13,912 bases of DNA, from assembly GCA_041481895.1 (NCBI GenBank), contig JBGPCQ010000074.1:1-13912 (forward strand), read 5' to 3'. Numbering within the stretch: position 1 is the stretch's first letter; every line of letters starts with the position of its first letter. The DNA is from JAMPXD01 sp041481895. Its GTDB lineage: Bacteria; Desulfobacterota; Desulfuromonadia; Geobacterales; Geobacteraceae. The notes beneath the pieces were generated by a model, which was given only the letters and a program-made list of their open reading frames with translations, was not told the origin of the DNA and searched no databases. Shown one piece after another: positions 6,969 to 12,802 of this stretch. A program made the position numbers and the translations under genes.

Positions 6969-7027
6969 TGTAGGGGCATCCCTTGCGGGTGCCCGTAATC
7001 AGGATACCCGCAAGGGGTATCCCTACA
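6969..7027. repeat. Palindromic GTAGGGGC-type intergenic repeat
   Basis: A 59-bp near-palindrome. TGTAGGG (6969-6975) mirrors CCCTACA (7021-7027), and inside it CCCTTGCGGGT mirrors ACCCGCAAGGG around an AT-containing centre. This closely resembles the GTAGGGGC...GCCCCTAC palindromes dispersed between genes of many bacteria. It lies between the permease and its ATPase, so it may modulate read-through or mRNA stability. The in-frame extension of the ATPase gene back to 6958 runs through it and is not thought to be coding. Confidence 0.7.
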
Positions 7028-7077
7028 GTTATCTTGGATTTAGTTCCGAAAAAATCAGAAGCGGAGAAAAACAGAAA

Positions 7078-7800
7078 ATGTCCCTGATTGTCATGGAAAA
7101 CCTGAAAAAACACTACACGAGCGGCGGTGAGACGGTGGAGGCGCTCCGCGGGGTCAGCCTTGCAATCGAGCCGGGCGAGTTCATCGCCATCATGGGGCAG
7201 TCCGGCTCGGGCAAGAGCACCCTTCTCTCTATCCTCGGGGGGGTGAACCATCCCACCGAGGGGTTTGTGGAAATGGCGGGGGTACGGCTGTACGACCTCC
7301 CCGGCGAGAAGCTGGCCGATTTCCGGGCCGGACATCTTGGCTTCGTCTTTCAGTCGTTCCATCTCATCCCCTACCTGACGGCCCTGGAAAACGTCATGCT
7401 GCCGCTCGCTATTGCACGGATGAAGCGCTCTGACAAGAGAAAGGCCGCCGGTGAGGCCCTCACCCGTGTCGGCCTGGCGGACAAGGGGGAGAGGCTCCCC
7501 AACCAGCTTTCCGGCGGTGAGCAGGAGCGGGTGGCAATTGCCCGGGCCATCGTCGCCAACCCGCGGATAGTTCTGGCGGACGAGCCGACCGGTAACCTCG
7601 ATTCCAGGACGAGCAGCGAGGTGATGGGTCTTTTCCGCGAACTGAACAGGGGAGGGCAGACAGTGGTTATGGTCACGCACAATCCGGAGAACTGCGCCTA
7701 TGCGGACCGCACCATATACCTCAAGGATGGGATGGTGGTAGCGGCAGGGGAGGATGTGGCGCCTCGGGAAAAATGCGGGATGAAAAAACAGTTGACTTGA
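7078..7800 (+). CDS. LolD/MacB-type ABC transporter ATP-binding protein
   Basis: A 240-residue ABC ATPase. The ATG at 7078 gives the family-typical start (MSLIVMENLKKHY) with GGAG about 11 nt upstream; the longer frame from 6958 crosses a palindromic repeat and is rejected. All ATPase motifs are present: Walker A GQSGSGKST (40-48), Q-loop Gln92, signature LSGGEQ (144-149), Walker B IVLADEP (164-170), D-loop and His201. The spacing and the DEPTGNLD block place it in the LolD/MacB/FtsE group that pairs with FtsX-like permeases, matching the upstream gene. A ~20-residue C-terminal tail with one Cys is unusual for LolD. Its last codons contain the -35 element of the tRNA-Gly promoter. Confidence 0.93.
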   Translation: MSLIVMENLKKHYTSGGETVEALRGVSLAIEPGEFIAIMGQSGSGKSTLLSILGGVNHPTEGFVEMAGVRLYDLPGEKLADFRAGHLGFVFQSFHLIPYLTALENVMLPLAIARMKRSDKRKAAGEALTRVGLADKGERLPNQLSGGEQERVAIARAIVANPRIVLADEPTGNLDSRTSSEVMGLFRELNRGGQTVVMVTHNPENCAYADRTIYLKDGMVVAAGEDVAPREKCGMKKQLT

Positions 7801-7820
7801 AAACCCTCTTTTGCTATAAA
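7792..7820 (+). promoter_or_regulatory. Sigma-70 promoter of tRNA-Gly
   Basis: TTGACT (7792-7797), a 17-nt spacer and TATAAA (7815-7820) form a near-consensus sigma-70 promoter ending 14 nt before the tRNA. The -35 element overlaps the stop-codon region of the ABC ATPase gene. Confidence 0.8.
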
Positions 7821-7834
7821 AGAAAGCTCATTGA

Positions 7835-7910
<76 letters not shown>

Positions 7911-7917
7911 CTAACTC

Positions 7918-7947
7918 CAGGGAATCCTTCGGGATTCCTTGTTTTTT
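7918..7947 (+). terminator. Rho-independent terminator after tRNA-Gly
   Basis: A 10-bp stem (CAGGGAATCC with GGATTCCTTG, including one G-U pair) is closed by a stable TTCG tetraloop and followed by TTTTTT. It begins 8 nt after the att core, so it belongs to the integrated element, which thereby supplies the tRNA's terminator. Confidence 0.85.
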
Positions 7948-7952
7948 GCCCC

Positions 7953-7974
7953 GACTTTCACCAAAACTTTCACT
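7953..7974. promoter_or_regulatory. Candidate integrase arm-type sites, left end
   Basis: Two close direct repeats, ACTTTCACC (7954-7962) and ACTTTCACT (7966-7974), lie 43-64 bp from the att core. The 13-mer GACTTTCACCAAA (7953-7965) recurs exactly at 12650-12662 near the other end. Repeated short motifs on both arms are what tyrosine integrases of this type bind through their N-terminal domain. Confidence 0.55.
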
Positions 7975-7984
7975 AAGAGAGTTT

Positions 7985-9409
7985 TCATGGGAGTGCGGGG
8001 TTTCTGTTTTCCACGGAGAAGAAGGGATAAACAGTGGATGGAACCATCATGGAACTGCTTTGCTGGTAATCGATGACCAGGGGAGAATTCTTTCTCTTCG
8101 GCTCTACGAAGTCCTTACCGAAATACTCCAGAATCTGCCATAAATCCTCTTCAAGCCCTTCGATGTAATCCCCGTAGACCTCGTATATCATCTGCTTTGT
8201 GCCATGCCCCATGAGCCTTACCAGGCGGTTAGGATCGATTCTGAGGGTAAGCGCCCAGGCCGCGAAGGAATGACGCATGGAGTAGGGCACCTTGTCGGTG
8301 ATCCCGCTTGCTTTTGCCGCCTTAGTCCAGACATCCTTGAGGAAGGTTGATGGCCGGAACATCGTGCCGCTTTTGGTTGTGACGACCAGCTCCCCGGTGC
8401 TTCTCTCCAGGAGGACATCGAGACGCTTTCTGATCGCCTGGGTGATGGGGATCTTCCTGATCCGGTAGCGGGTTTTCGGAGTGTCATGCGCTATCCCCCG
8501 GACGATAGTATGTTGCACCTGGATGTAATCGGGGTGAATGTCGCTTTTTCTGAGTCCGGCCATCTCGGAGTTGATCATCCCGGTCAGGATCATCAATTCG
8601 ACTACCGGCTGATACCAGGGATCGACCTCTTTGAGGAATGTCAGCCACTCATCGAAGCGGAACCCTTCCCGCCTCTTGGCAGGTGCTTTAGGGAGATGTT
8701 TCTTGAGGTTTGAGAAGGGATTGTGCAGTATCCAGCGGAACTGGTCACAGGCATCGTTCCAGATCGTCCTGAGGGGTATCAGGATATTCTTTGCCCTTGC
8801 CTTGGAGAGAAGTTGCCCCTTCTTTGCCCCCTTCTTCCATTTCAGGGAGGCGATGAACCGCTGGATTTCCACCCCGCTTATCTGGAAGAAGGTAAATTCC
8901 CCGAAGTAGGGGAGGAGCCAGTAGTCAATGATTAACCGGTAGTCGTCCTTCTTGGTTCCTTCGGGGTAGCTCTTCCAGACGTTGAGATACCATTCCTGGA
9001 GATAATTGCTGAAAAGGATGTCCCGCGGTTCCGGTGCGTACTGCCATCCCTCCAGCTTGGCGAAATATGCTTTCTCATCTTCGGATGATCCGGGGAAGGC
9101 CTCGGCAAAGATGAGTTTCCCCGCGTCTCTTCTCTCGATGATACGATCCAGCCAGGTTCTCACTTTTTCCCGGTTTTTCCTGGTGTCATTAAGCCCGGTG
9201 GATTTCTCCACCCGCCGGTTGAAGTAGTAGTAAAGGATGTAGAGCTTTTGTGAGCCTCGTTTCCTGATGATGGTTCCCTGTTTCTTCTCCTGATTGTCAA
9301 AGAGCACTACATCCAGGGGGGTGATCTGCTTCATGGGTTTCTCCATTCCGCTATCCAGTACCCCACCGGCCAAAGTCCGAGAAGGAGCATAACACATTTC
9401 ATTTCTCAT
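7985..9409 (-). CDS. int: Tyrosine integrase (site-specific recombinase)
   Basis: A 474-residue phage-type integrase that should insert and excise the element at tRNA-Gly. Domains: an N-terminal arm-binding region resembling the Min27-type/DUF3596 domain (about 44-120), a core-binding SAM-like domain (about 128-225) and the catalytic domain (about 250-430). Catalytic residues seen: Arg287 (AGLRKSD), Lys346, Arg379 with His380 (YSMRHSF), His402 (LMGHG) and nucleophile Tyr412 (EVYGDY). The usual first His of HxxR is Tyr376. The ATG at 9409 directly follows the upstream stop (TAAATG) with GGGAG six nt before it; an internal start at MKQITPL (residue 27) also has a good site. The gene ends 75 bp from the att core, the classical position, and is closely related to the partial integrase at the right end of the window. 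Confidence 0.93.
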   Translation of the reverse strand: MRNEMCYAPSRTLAGGVLDSGMEKPMKQITPLDVVLFDNQEKKQGTIIRKRGSQKLYILYYYFNRRVEKSTGLNDTRKNREKVRTWLDRIIERRDAGKLIFAEAFPGSSEDEKAYFAKLEGWQYAPEPRDILFSNYLQEWYLNVWKSYPEGTKKDDYRLIIDYWLLPYFGEFTFFQISGVEIQRFIASLKWKKGAKKGQLLSKARAKNILIPLRTIWNDACDQFRWILHNPFSNLKKHLPKAPAKRREGFRFDEWLTFLKEVDPWYQPVVELMILTGMINSEMAGLRKSDIHPDYIQVQHTIVRGIAHDTPKTRYRIRKIPITQAIRKRLDVLLERSTGELVVTTKSGTMFRPSTFLKDVWTKAAKASGITDKVPYSMRHSFAAWALTLRIDPNRLVRLMGHGTKQMIYEVYGDYIEGLEEDLWQILEYFGKDFVEPKRKNSPLVIDYQQSSSMMVPSTVYPFFSVENRNPALP

Positions 9410-9709
9410 TTAGTACTCCCAATTGATCGGACTCGGTTTAATTTGGCTAACCGGCTTGAGGGAAGGTTTTACCGGCGGAACCTTCTCCACGTTTTCCGGT
9501 GATCCTGTCAGAAGTTCCTGGATCAACTCACCCGACCAGATGAACCGGAGGACATGCCCCCGCTTGAAGTAGTGCCGCCCCTGGGCGAGGATGCCTTTCT
9601 TTATCCAGTTAAAGAGGGTTGCCCTGGACACCTGGAGACGCCCAGCCAGTTCTTCAATAGTGAGGAATTCACAGGAGGTGAGGGGATATGTTGAACTAGT
9701 ACTGATCAT
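9410..9709 (-). CDS. Helix-turn-helix protein, excisionase/AlpA-like
   Basis: A 99-residue protein whose first half is a MerR-like/HTH_17 DNA-binding domain: FLTIEELAGRLQVSRATLFNWIKKG (about 15-39) followed by a basic wing with RHYFKRGHVLRF, where the final arginine-rich strand would contact DNA. The tail is Pro/Lys-rich and probably disordered. Proteins of this size between an integrase and a replication gene usually act as excisionases (recombination directionality factors) or as AlpA-like regulators of integrase expression. Its start overlaps the rep stop (ATGA) and its stop abuts the int start (TAAATG), so the three genes are almost certainly translated from one mRNA. The choice between excisionase and repressor cannot be made from sequence. 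Confidence 0.8.
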   Translation of the reverse strand: MISTSSTYPLTSCEFLTIEELAGRLQVSRATLFNWIKKGILAQGRHYFKRGHVLRFIWSGELIQELLTGSPENVEKVPPVKPSLKPVSQIKPSPINWEY

Positions 9710-10884
9710 CCCTTACCCCCCTGAAACGGCAGATCGTCAGCATAGTTTTCCATTTCACGCAGTCCTGCGCGTTCAACATCGACCTTTGCCATAATAAGTT
9801 TAACCTGCCTCAAGAACCTCTTGCCAACCTGCGAGGAAATGCCTTCAGTCTTATGAACTTGCCCGGAGCCATCCCGCCAATAGCGCGCCCTCTTCGGTGC
9901 CGGAATGACTAAACCAAACAGCATGTCTCTGCCACCGTTATCATTTATACCCTGACTTAAGGCTCTTTTGACTTTACTGAAGGCCTCCCGCTTGTCCTTT
10001 CCTTCATACCGGAGCTTCAGAGGTCTTATGGCAACCAGGAGGTTTTGCGTCATGCCGTACCGCTTTCCCTCAATGGGACAATGCCCTTTCCCCATGTATT
10101 TGAGCATGTAATGGACTGCATGCTCCTGGTTGTTGAGTTTCTTGACGTTGACGCTATTAGGTGCCTGGTTCCAGATTTTAACGAGCCATTGAACGGGGAT
10201 AAATGGATGATCAACCAGGATATGGAAATGAATGTTCTTGGTGTTTTTCTCCTGGATTTCCGCAACCCAGATGTAATTTAATTCCTGGTGTTCTTTTCCA
10301 GCATTCTCCGCTTTTCGGTCGTAACGCTTCTTGACCGTATTGAGGAACCGCTTGCACTCCTTTTTTGCCCATTCCTGGCTAACCTGCCCGGTTTCATTGA
10401 GTTGAGAGAGCTTGGGATCAAAAGTCAGGGTGATGAAGAGCTTGAAACTGGTGATCCCGCTTTCCACCGCTCGCCTGATTGTTTTACGCGCCTGTCTGGA
10501 GAATTGTTGAGAAATGACCTTAGCTCTCTTCTCGGGAGTGTCCCTGGGGCCTCTCCTATAAAACCCTCCTGTTATCTCTCCGCTGGGAAAGACATTGAGA
10601 CAGGCACCGACACGAGATGCCTGTTCCGCCTTCCAACTATTGAAAATGGGATCAATAATATCTGTCAGACTTTTCGTACTATTATCAAGTTCAAGAGGCG
10701 ACTTCGGAAAGCATGACTCGAAGCCAGGAAGGGGAGGGTGCCACGAGGGATGTCCCGGCGACCTGGCGGGGCATCCGGCAGAGCCGGATAACCCAGCCAG
10801 GCCGTCGTCCGGTCCGGGGGAAGGGGTGAGAGTTGTTTCGGGGGTGAGGGTCTGTTCGGGAAGGGTGACATTGTGCGTGTTCAT
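9706..10884 (-). CDS. rep: HUH-endonuclease rolling-circle replication initiator
   Basis: A 392-residue protein from the ATG at 10884, chosen for its strong AGGAGG four nt upstream; the longer frame from 10935 would translate through a hairpin and has no ribosome site. HUH motifs, in order: FITLTFDP (motif I, about 150-157), WVAEIQ then NIHFHILVD (motif II, His219 and His221) and HAVHYMLKYMGKG (motif III, Tyr259-x2-Lys262-Tyr263). The order and spacing match the ORF2/G2P-type replication proteins of filamentous phages and rolling-circle plasmids. It should nick one strand of a circular form and start rolling-circle synthesis. The N-terminal ~65 residues are Pro/Gly/Ser-rich, low complexity and GC-rich, atypical of the family. 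It is followed with ATGA overlap by the helix-turn-helix gene. The nick site is not identified. Confidence 0.88.
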   Translation of the reverse strand: MNTHNVTLPEQTLTPETTLTPSPGPDDGLAGLSGSAGCPARSPGHPSWHPPLPGFESCFPKSPLELDNSTKSLTDIIDPIFNSWKAEQASRVGACLNVFPSGEITGGFYRRGPRDTPEKRAKVISQQFSRQARKTIRRAVESGITSFKLFITLTFDPKLSQLNETGQVSQEWAKKECKRFLNTVKKRYDRKAENAGKEHQELNYIWVAEIQEKNTKNIHFHILVDHPFIPVQWLVKIWNQAPNSVNVKKLNNQEHAVHYMLKYMGKGHCPIEGKRYGMTQNLLVAIRPLKLRYEGKDKREAFSKVKRALSQGINDNGGRDMLFGLVIPAPKRARYWRDGSGQVHKTEGISSQVGKRFLRQVKLIMAKVDVERAGLREMENYADDLPFQGGKG

Positions 10885-10889
10885 GGTGC

Positions 10890-10917
10890 CTCCTAAGAAA
10901 TTTATTTTTCTTAGGAG
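10890..10917 (-). promoter_or_regulatory. Hairpin sequestering the rep Shine-Dalgarno
   Basis: A perfect 11-bp inverted repeat (CTCCTAAGAAA, 6-nt AT loop, TTTCTTAGGAG) lies just before rep. In the minus-strand mRNA its 3' arm contains the AGGAG of the rep ribosome-binding site, four to five nt before the ATG, so folding would block initiation. It could be a translational switch or copy-number control, or alternatively a Rep-binding site or origin. No T-run follows, so it is not a typical terminator. Confidence 0.65.
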
Positions 10918-10957
10918 AGAATCACATGAACTCACTCAAGGAGGTCGGACATGGAAA

Positions 10958-11899
10958 TCAGGTTTTTTTGTCCGGGTTGAACATCTGTCGCCAAGGGTTG
11001 CGGTCTGATCGTAATTCACGGCCCAAAGATTTTGAATCTTGCGGGATGCTCTTGATCAACTCATCATTATTCGTATCATCGGCAATGGCGCCGAAAAGGG
11101 CACTGATATCCTGTGGCTTGAGTGGTTTGTCGGTGAGGAAGGAAATAGCGTAAACTAACCCGGCTATGGACAAGAGGATGTTCCTGCGGTCTACTACTGG
11201 GGATTTTGTCGCCAATGCCACCAGGTTCTGGTACTTCGACAAATTATGGTTGAAGCGTATAGCGGCGACCTTTTGACCGATGAAGCAGTCATGGATCATG
11301 AGCTGATCGAGACGCAGGATTTTTTTCAGGGCATCCAGGTCACCGAGCCGTGCCTTACGGTAAAGAAGAGTTGGCGTCATCCGGTAGAGAAACAAGCAGG
11401 GAACATGAACAAAAATAAAGAAACTGGCGTCTAACGGGTGATCAACCAGCAACTTGTGCACGGCATCTGCCGTTTCAGGATCAACCGGTTTATTTTCAAA
11501 TTCATCTTCCAGGTATTCAAAAGAGGCGGCACGGAGTCCTTGCTTTAAATTATCAGCAAAGGTTTTAAGTTGATCCATTTCTTCTGGCGAATACTTTTTC
11601 TTCGGAGTAGCTGAAGCCGGTTTCTGCAACTCAGCCAATATGCCACTTACCAAGGCGACAACTTCTGGCCCGACAATTGTTAAAAAGAGAGTTTCAAGAT
11701 GTTTTTTAGATTTTCGGTGCGAACGGTATAGTGCGAACCAGGGGCGAAGGCGAGGGAGGGGGAATTTGTGACTGCCAAGTCGTCGGCGTTTGAGGTCCGA
11801 AAATTCCCCATAAAATACTTCAACAAGGCTTGCGAAATGCGGGGCGATCAATTGAATGATGTAAGGTTTGTCTTGAGCCCATATTTGAACAGCTAACAT
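10958..11899 (-). CDS. Unrecognised 313-residue element protein
   Basis: The ATG at 11899 (MLAVQIWAQDKPY) is chosen because GGAG lies 7 nt upstream; the frame continues to 12118 but that extension looks non-coding. I recognise no family. Visible features: a basic patch DLKRRRLGSHKF (35-46) and many Arg to about residue 66; a hydrophobic LTIVGPEVVALVSGI helix (73-87); a charged linker KPASATPKKKYSPEEMDQ; a hydrophobic segment SFFIFVHVPCLFLY (159-172), possibly a buried helix; then KARLGDLDALKKILRLDQLMIHD (182-204), an amphipathic pair. There is no signal peptide. It is first in the minus-strand operon ahead of rep (73-nt gap), so a role in replication, copy control, element maintenance or host interference is possible. 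It is AT-richer than the chromosomal genes. Confidence 0.7.
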   Translation of the reverse strand: MLAVQIWAQDKPYIIQLIAPHFASLVEVFYGEFSDLKRRRLGSHKFPLPRLRPWFALYRSHRKSKKHLETLFLTIVGPEVVALVSGILAELQKPASATPKKKYSPEEMDQLKTFADNLKQGLRAASFEYLEDEFENKPVDPETADAVHKLLVDHPLDASFFIFVHVPCLFLYRMTPTLLYRKARLGDLDALKKILRLDQLMIHDCFIGQKVAAIRFNHNLSKYQNLVALATKSPVVDRRNILLSIAGLVYAISFLTDKPLKPQDISALFGAIADDTNNDELIKSIPQDSKSLGRELRSDRNPWRQMFNPDKKT

Positions 11900-12206
11900 G
11901 GAAATACTCCGGTTTTTATTGACGTATCTTAACCAATGGTTTACAACACATTGAAGAATAACAGATTTAGTTTGCGTGGTAAATAGAAGAGGTATTTGCA
12001 AGCCCCCCTGTGTTCCTGAAACGGGGAAACCGAATGGCGCATCATAAAAAAAACCGGAATTATACAGATGCGGTATATCCACCCTAAACAGGGGAATTAT
12101 ATAGCGAATCCGTGTCAATTTGTGTCGCTACTGCAACAGTATTTTATGTTTTTCTGTTGAAAATAGAATAAATAGAAGATTAAAAGCGATGCGGTATAAC
12201 CCCTAG
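11900..12206. other. AT-rich intergenic region with probable promoter of the element operon
   Basis: About 300 bp without a credible gene. On the minus strand two consensus TATAAT boxes occur (12101-12096 and 12064-12059), both without a well-spaced -35; a TTGACA (12118-12113) is only 11 nt from the first. CCCT-AAAC-AGGG (12083-12094) is a small palindrome. An 11-bp direct repeat GATGCGGTATA lies at 12067-12077 and 12188-12198. CAACAG/CTGTTG (12134-12139, 12154-12159) is a further inverted repeat. This is the likely control region of the minus-strand operon and possibly of replication. Confidence 0.35.
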
Positions 12207-12564
12207 TTATGTGCACTACAGAAAGAAAGATAATGGATCAAGAGCAACCTAGTAAACCTGGAAAAGACGAATTGTTTTTTGCTTGTGGCGGAACTGCACT
12301 CGCAGTAAATGGTCTCATAGTGATGTTTCTATTCCTATTTGCCTCAGACGATTTTATTGGTGCTTACTTTGATAATAATATTCCTGTTATTGTATTTTTT
12401 TTAGTATTTATTATTTTGTGGCCAATTTACTCGAAAAAAATGAAACATTCTTTAACTTGGTCGAAGTACAATCCTTTCGCCTGAAGTAGGCTGATTCCAA
12501 AGAACATCACATAACAAGGTCGCCAGACCTGACCGATAAAGCCGTCAGGTCAGCGCCCGCGACG
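12207..12564 (+). mobile_element. Putative solitary integron-type gene cassette
   Basis: The unit has cassette layout: a GTTATGT boundary at 12206-12212 (recombination after its G), a single short ORF almost filling the unit, then an attC-like folded site ending in GTTA at 12564. The cassette would be about 358 bp. No integron integrase is present, so this would be an isolated cassette captured by the element. The boundary assignment is inferred. Confidence 0.4.
12233..12484 (+). CDS. Small two-helix membrane protein
   Basis: An 83-residue protein from the ATG at 12233; an in-frame ATG at 12209 would add eight residues but lies at the proposed cassette boundary. Ribosome site: only a weak GAAAGAAAGA purine run. 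Two hydrophobic segments (about 14-37 and 49-67) are separated by a short acidic loop (ASDDFIGAYFDNN), then a lysine-rich end, so both termini are probably cytoplasmic. No family is recognised. It is much AT-richer than the integrase and chromosomal genes, on the opposite strand to the other element genes, and is followed 27 nt later by an attC-like structure. Small membrane proteins of unknown function are common in integron cassettes. No clear promoter is visible, so expression may be weak or depend on read-through. Confidence 0.6.
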   Translation: MDQEQPSKPGKDELFFACGGTALAVNGLIVMFLFLFASDDFIGAYFDNNIPVIVFFLVFIILWPIYSKKMKHSLTWSKYNPFA

Positions 12565-12570
12565 TTACAG
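12511..12570 (+). repeat. attC-like recombination site (integron cassette)
   Basis: The nested inverted repeats are TAAC (12512-12515) with GTTA (12564-12567); GTCGC (12519-12523) with GCGAC (12559-12563); and GACCTGAC (12526-12533) with GTCAGGTC (12544-12551), around a 10-nt loop. Outer AAC/GTT, two paired boxes separated by unequal unpaired bases, a total near 60 bp and position just after an ORF in the same orientation are all attC traits. The outer boxes deviate from strict RYYYAAC/GTTRRRY. The alternative is a simple hairpin or terminator, but no T-run follows. Confidence 0.5.
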
Positions 12571-12607
12571 ATTCAAGTGTTCATGCCAGTGCCCAGATTT
12601 GTCCGCT

Positions 12608-12625
12608 ATGGGGAGCCAACCCCAT
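12608..12625. repeat. ATGGGG/CCCCAT hairpin with flanking direct repeats
   Basis: ATGGGG (12608-12613) and CCCCAT (12620-12625) form a 6-bp stem with an AGCCAA loop. CATGCCAG occurs as a direct repeat at 12582-12589 and 12623-12630. The function is unknown; a Rep-related origin is one possibility. It lies in the gene-free stretch 12571-12774, which otherwise holds only the arm-type repeats and AT-rich DNA. Confidence 0.4.
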
Positions 12626-12630
12626 GCCAG

Positions 12631-12710
12631 GACTTACAAGTTTTCACCTGACTTTCACCAAACAATATAGATTTTGATTGATTTGGATAGACTTTAATGG
12701 ACTTTAGCCG
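12631..12710. promoter_or_regulatory. Candidate integrase arm-type sites, right end
   Basis: A series of GACTTT-type direct repeats: GACTTACAAG (12631), GACTTTCACCAAA (12650-12662, identical to 7953-7965), GACTTTAATGG (12690) and GACTTTAGCCG (12700). They lie about 65-150 bp inside the right att copy and match the left-end motif, as expected of integrase/excisionase arm sites in attR. Confidence 0.55.
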
Positions 12711-12774
12711 GTAGAATAACTTTGATAACTAGTTAAAATTATGAATATATACGGTTATGCTAACTTTTGCAGAG

Positions 12775-12802
12775 CGGCTCCGAATCCCGTTTCCCGCTCC
12801 AA
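12775..12802 (+). repeat. Second att core (tRNA-Gly 3' end copy)
   Basis: Bases 12779-12802 repeat the tRNA 3' end exactly (24 bp) and 12775-12802 match at 27 of 28. The 5' part of the tRNA is absent, so this is a junction and not a second gene. A related integrase gene begins 16 bp further on, so the site is also the left end of a second element. Confidence 0.88.

Noticed and set aside
6946..7680. 244-codon minus-strand open frame
   Set aside because: Antisense to the ABC ATPase with all its motifs, and it runs into a palindromic repeat.
12096..12118. TTGACA plus TATAAT on the minus strand as a promoter
   Set aside because: The spacer is only 11 nt, too short for sigma-70; the boxes are mentioned only as part of the AT-rich control region.
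11900..12118. N-terminal extension of the 313-residue protein to 12118
   Set aside because: It has no ribosome site at the upstream ATG, crosses the AT-rich promoter-like region, and a good GGAG site supports the start at 11899.
12775..12802. Second tRNA-Gly gene
   Set aside because: Only the T-loop and acceptor 3' strand are present; no D-arm or anticodon arm precede it, so it is an attachment site.
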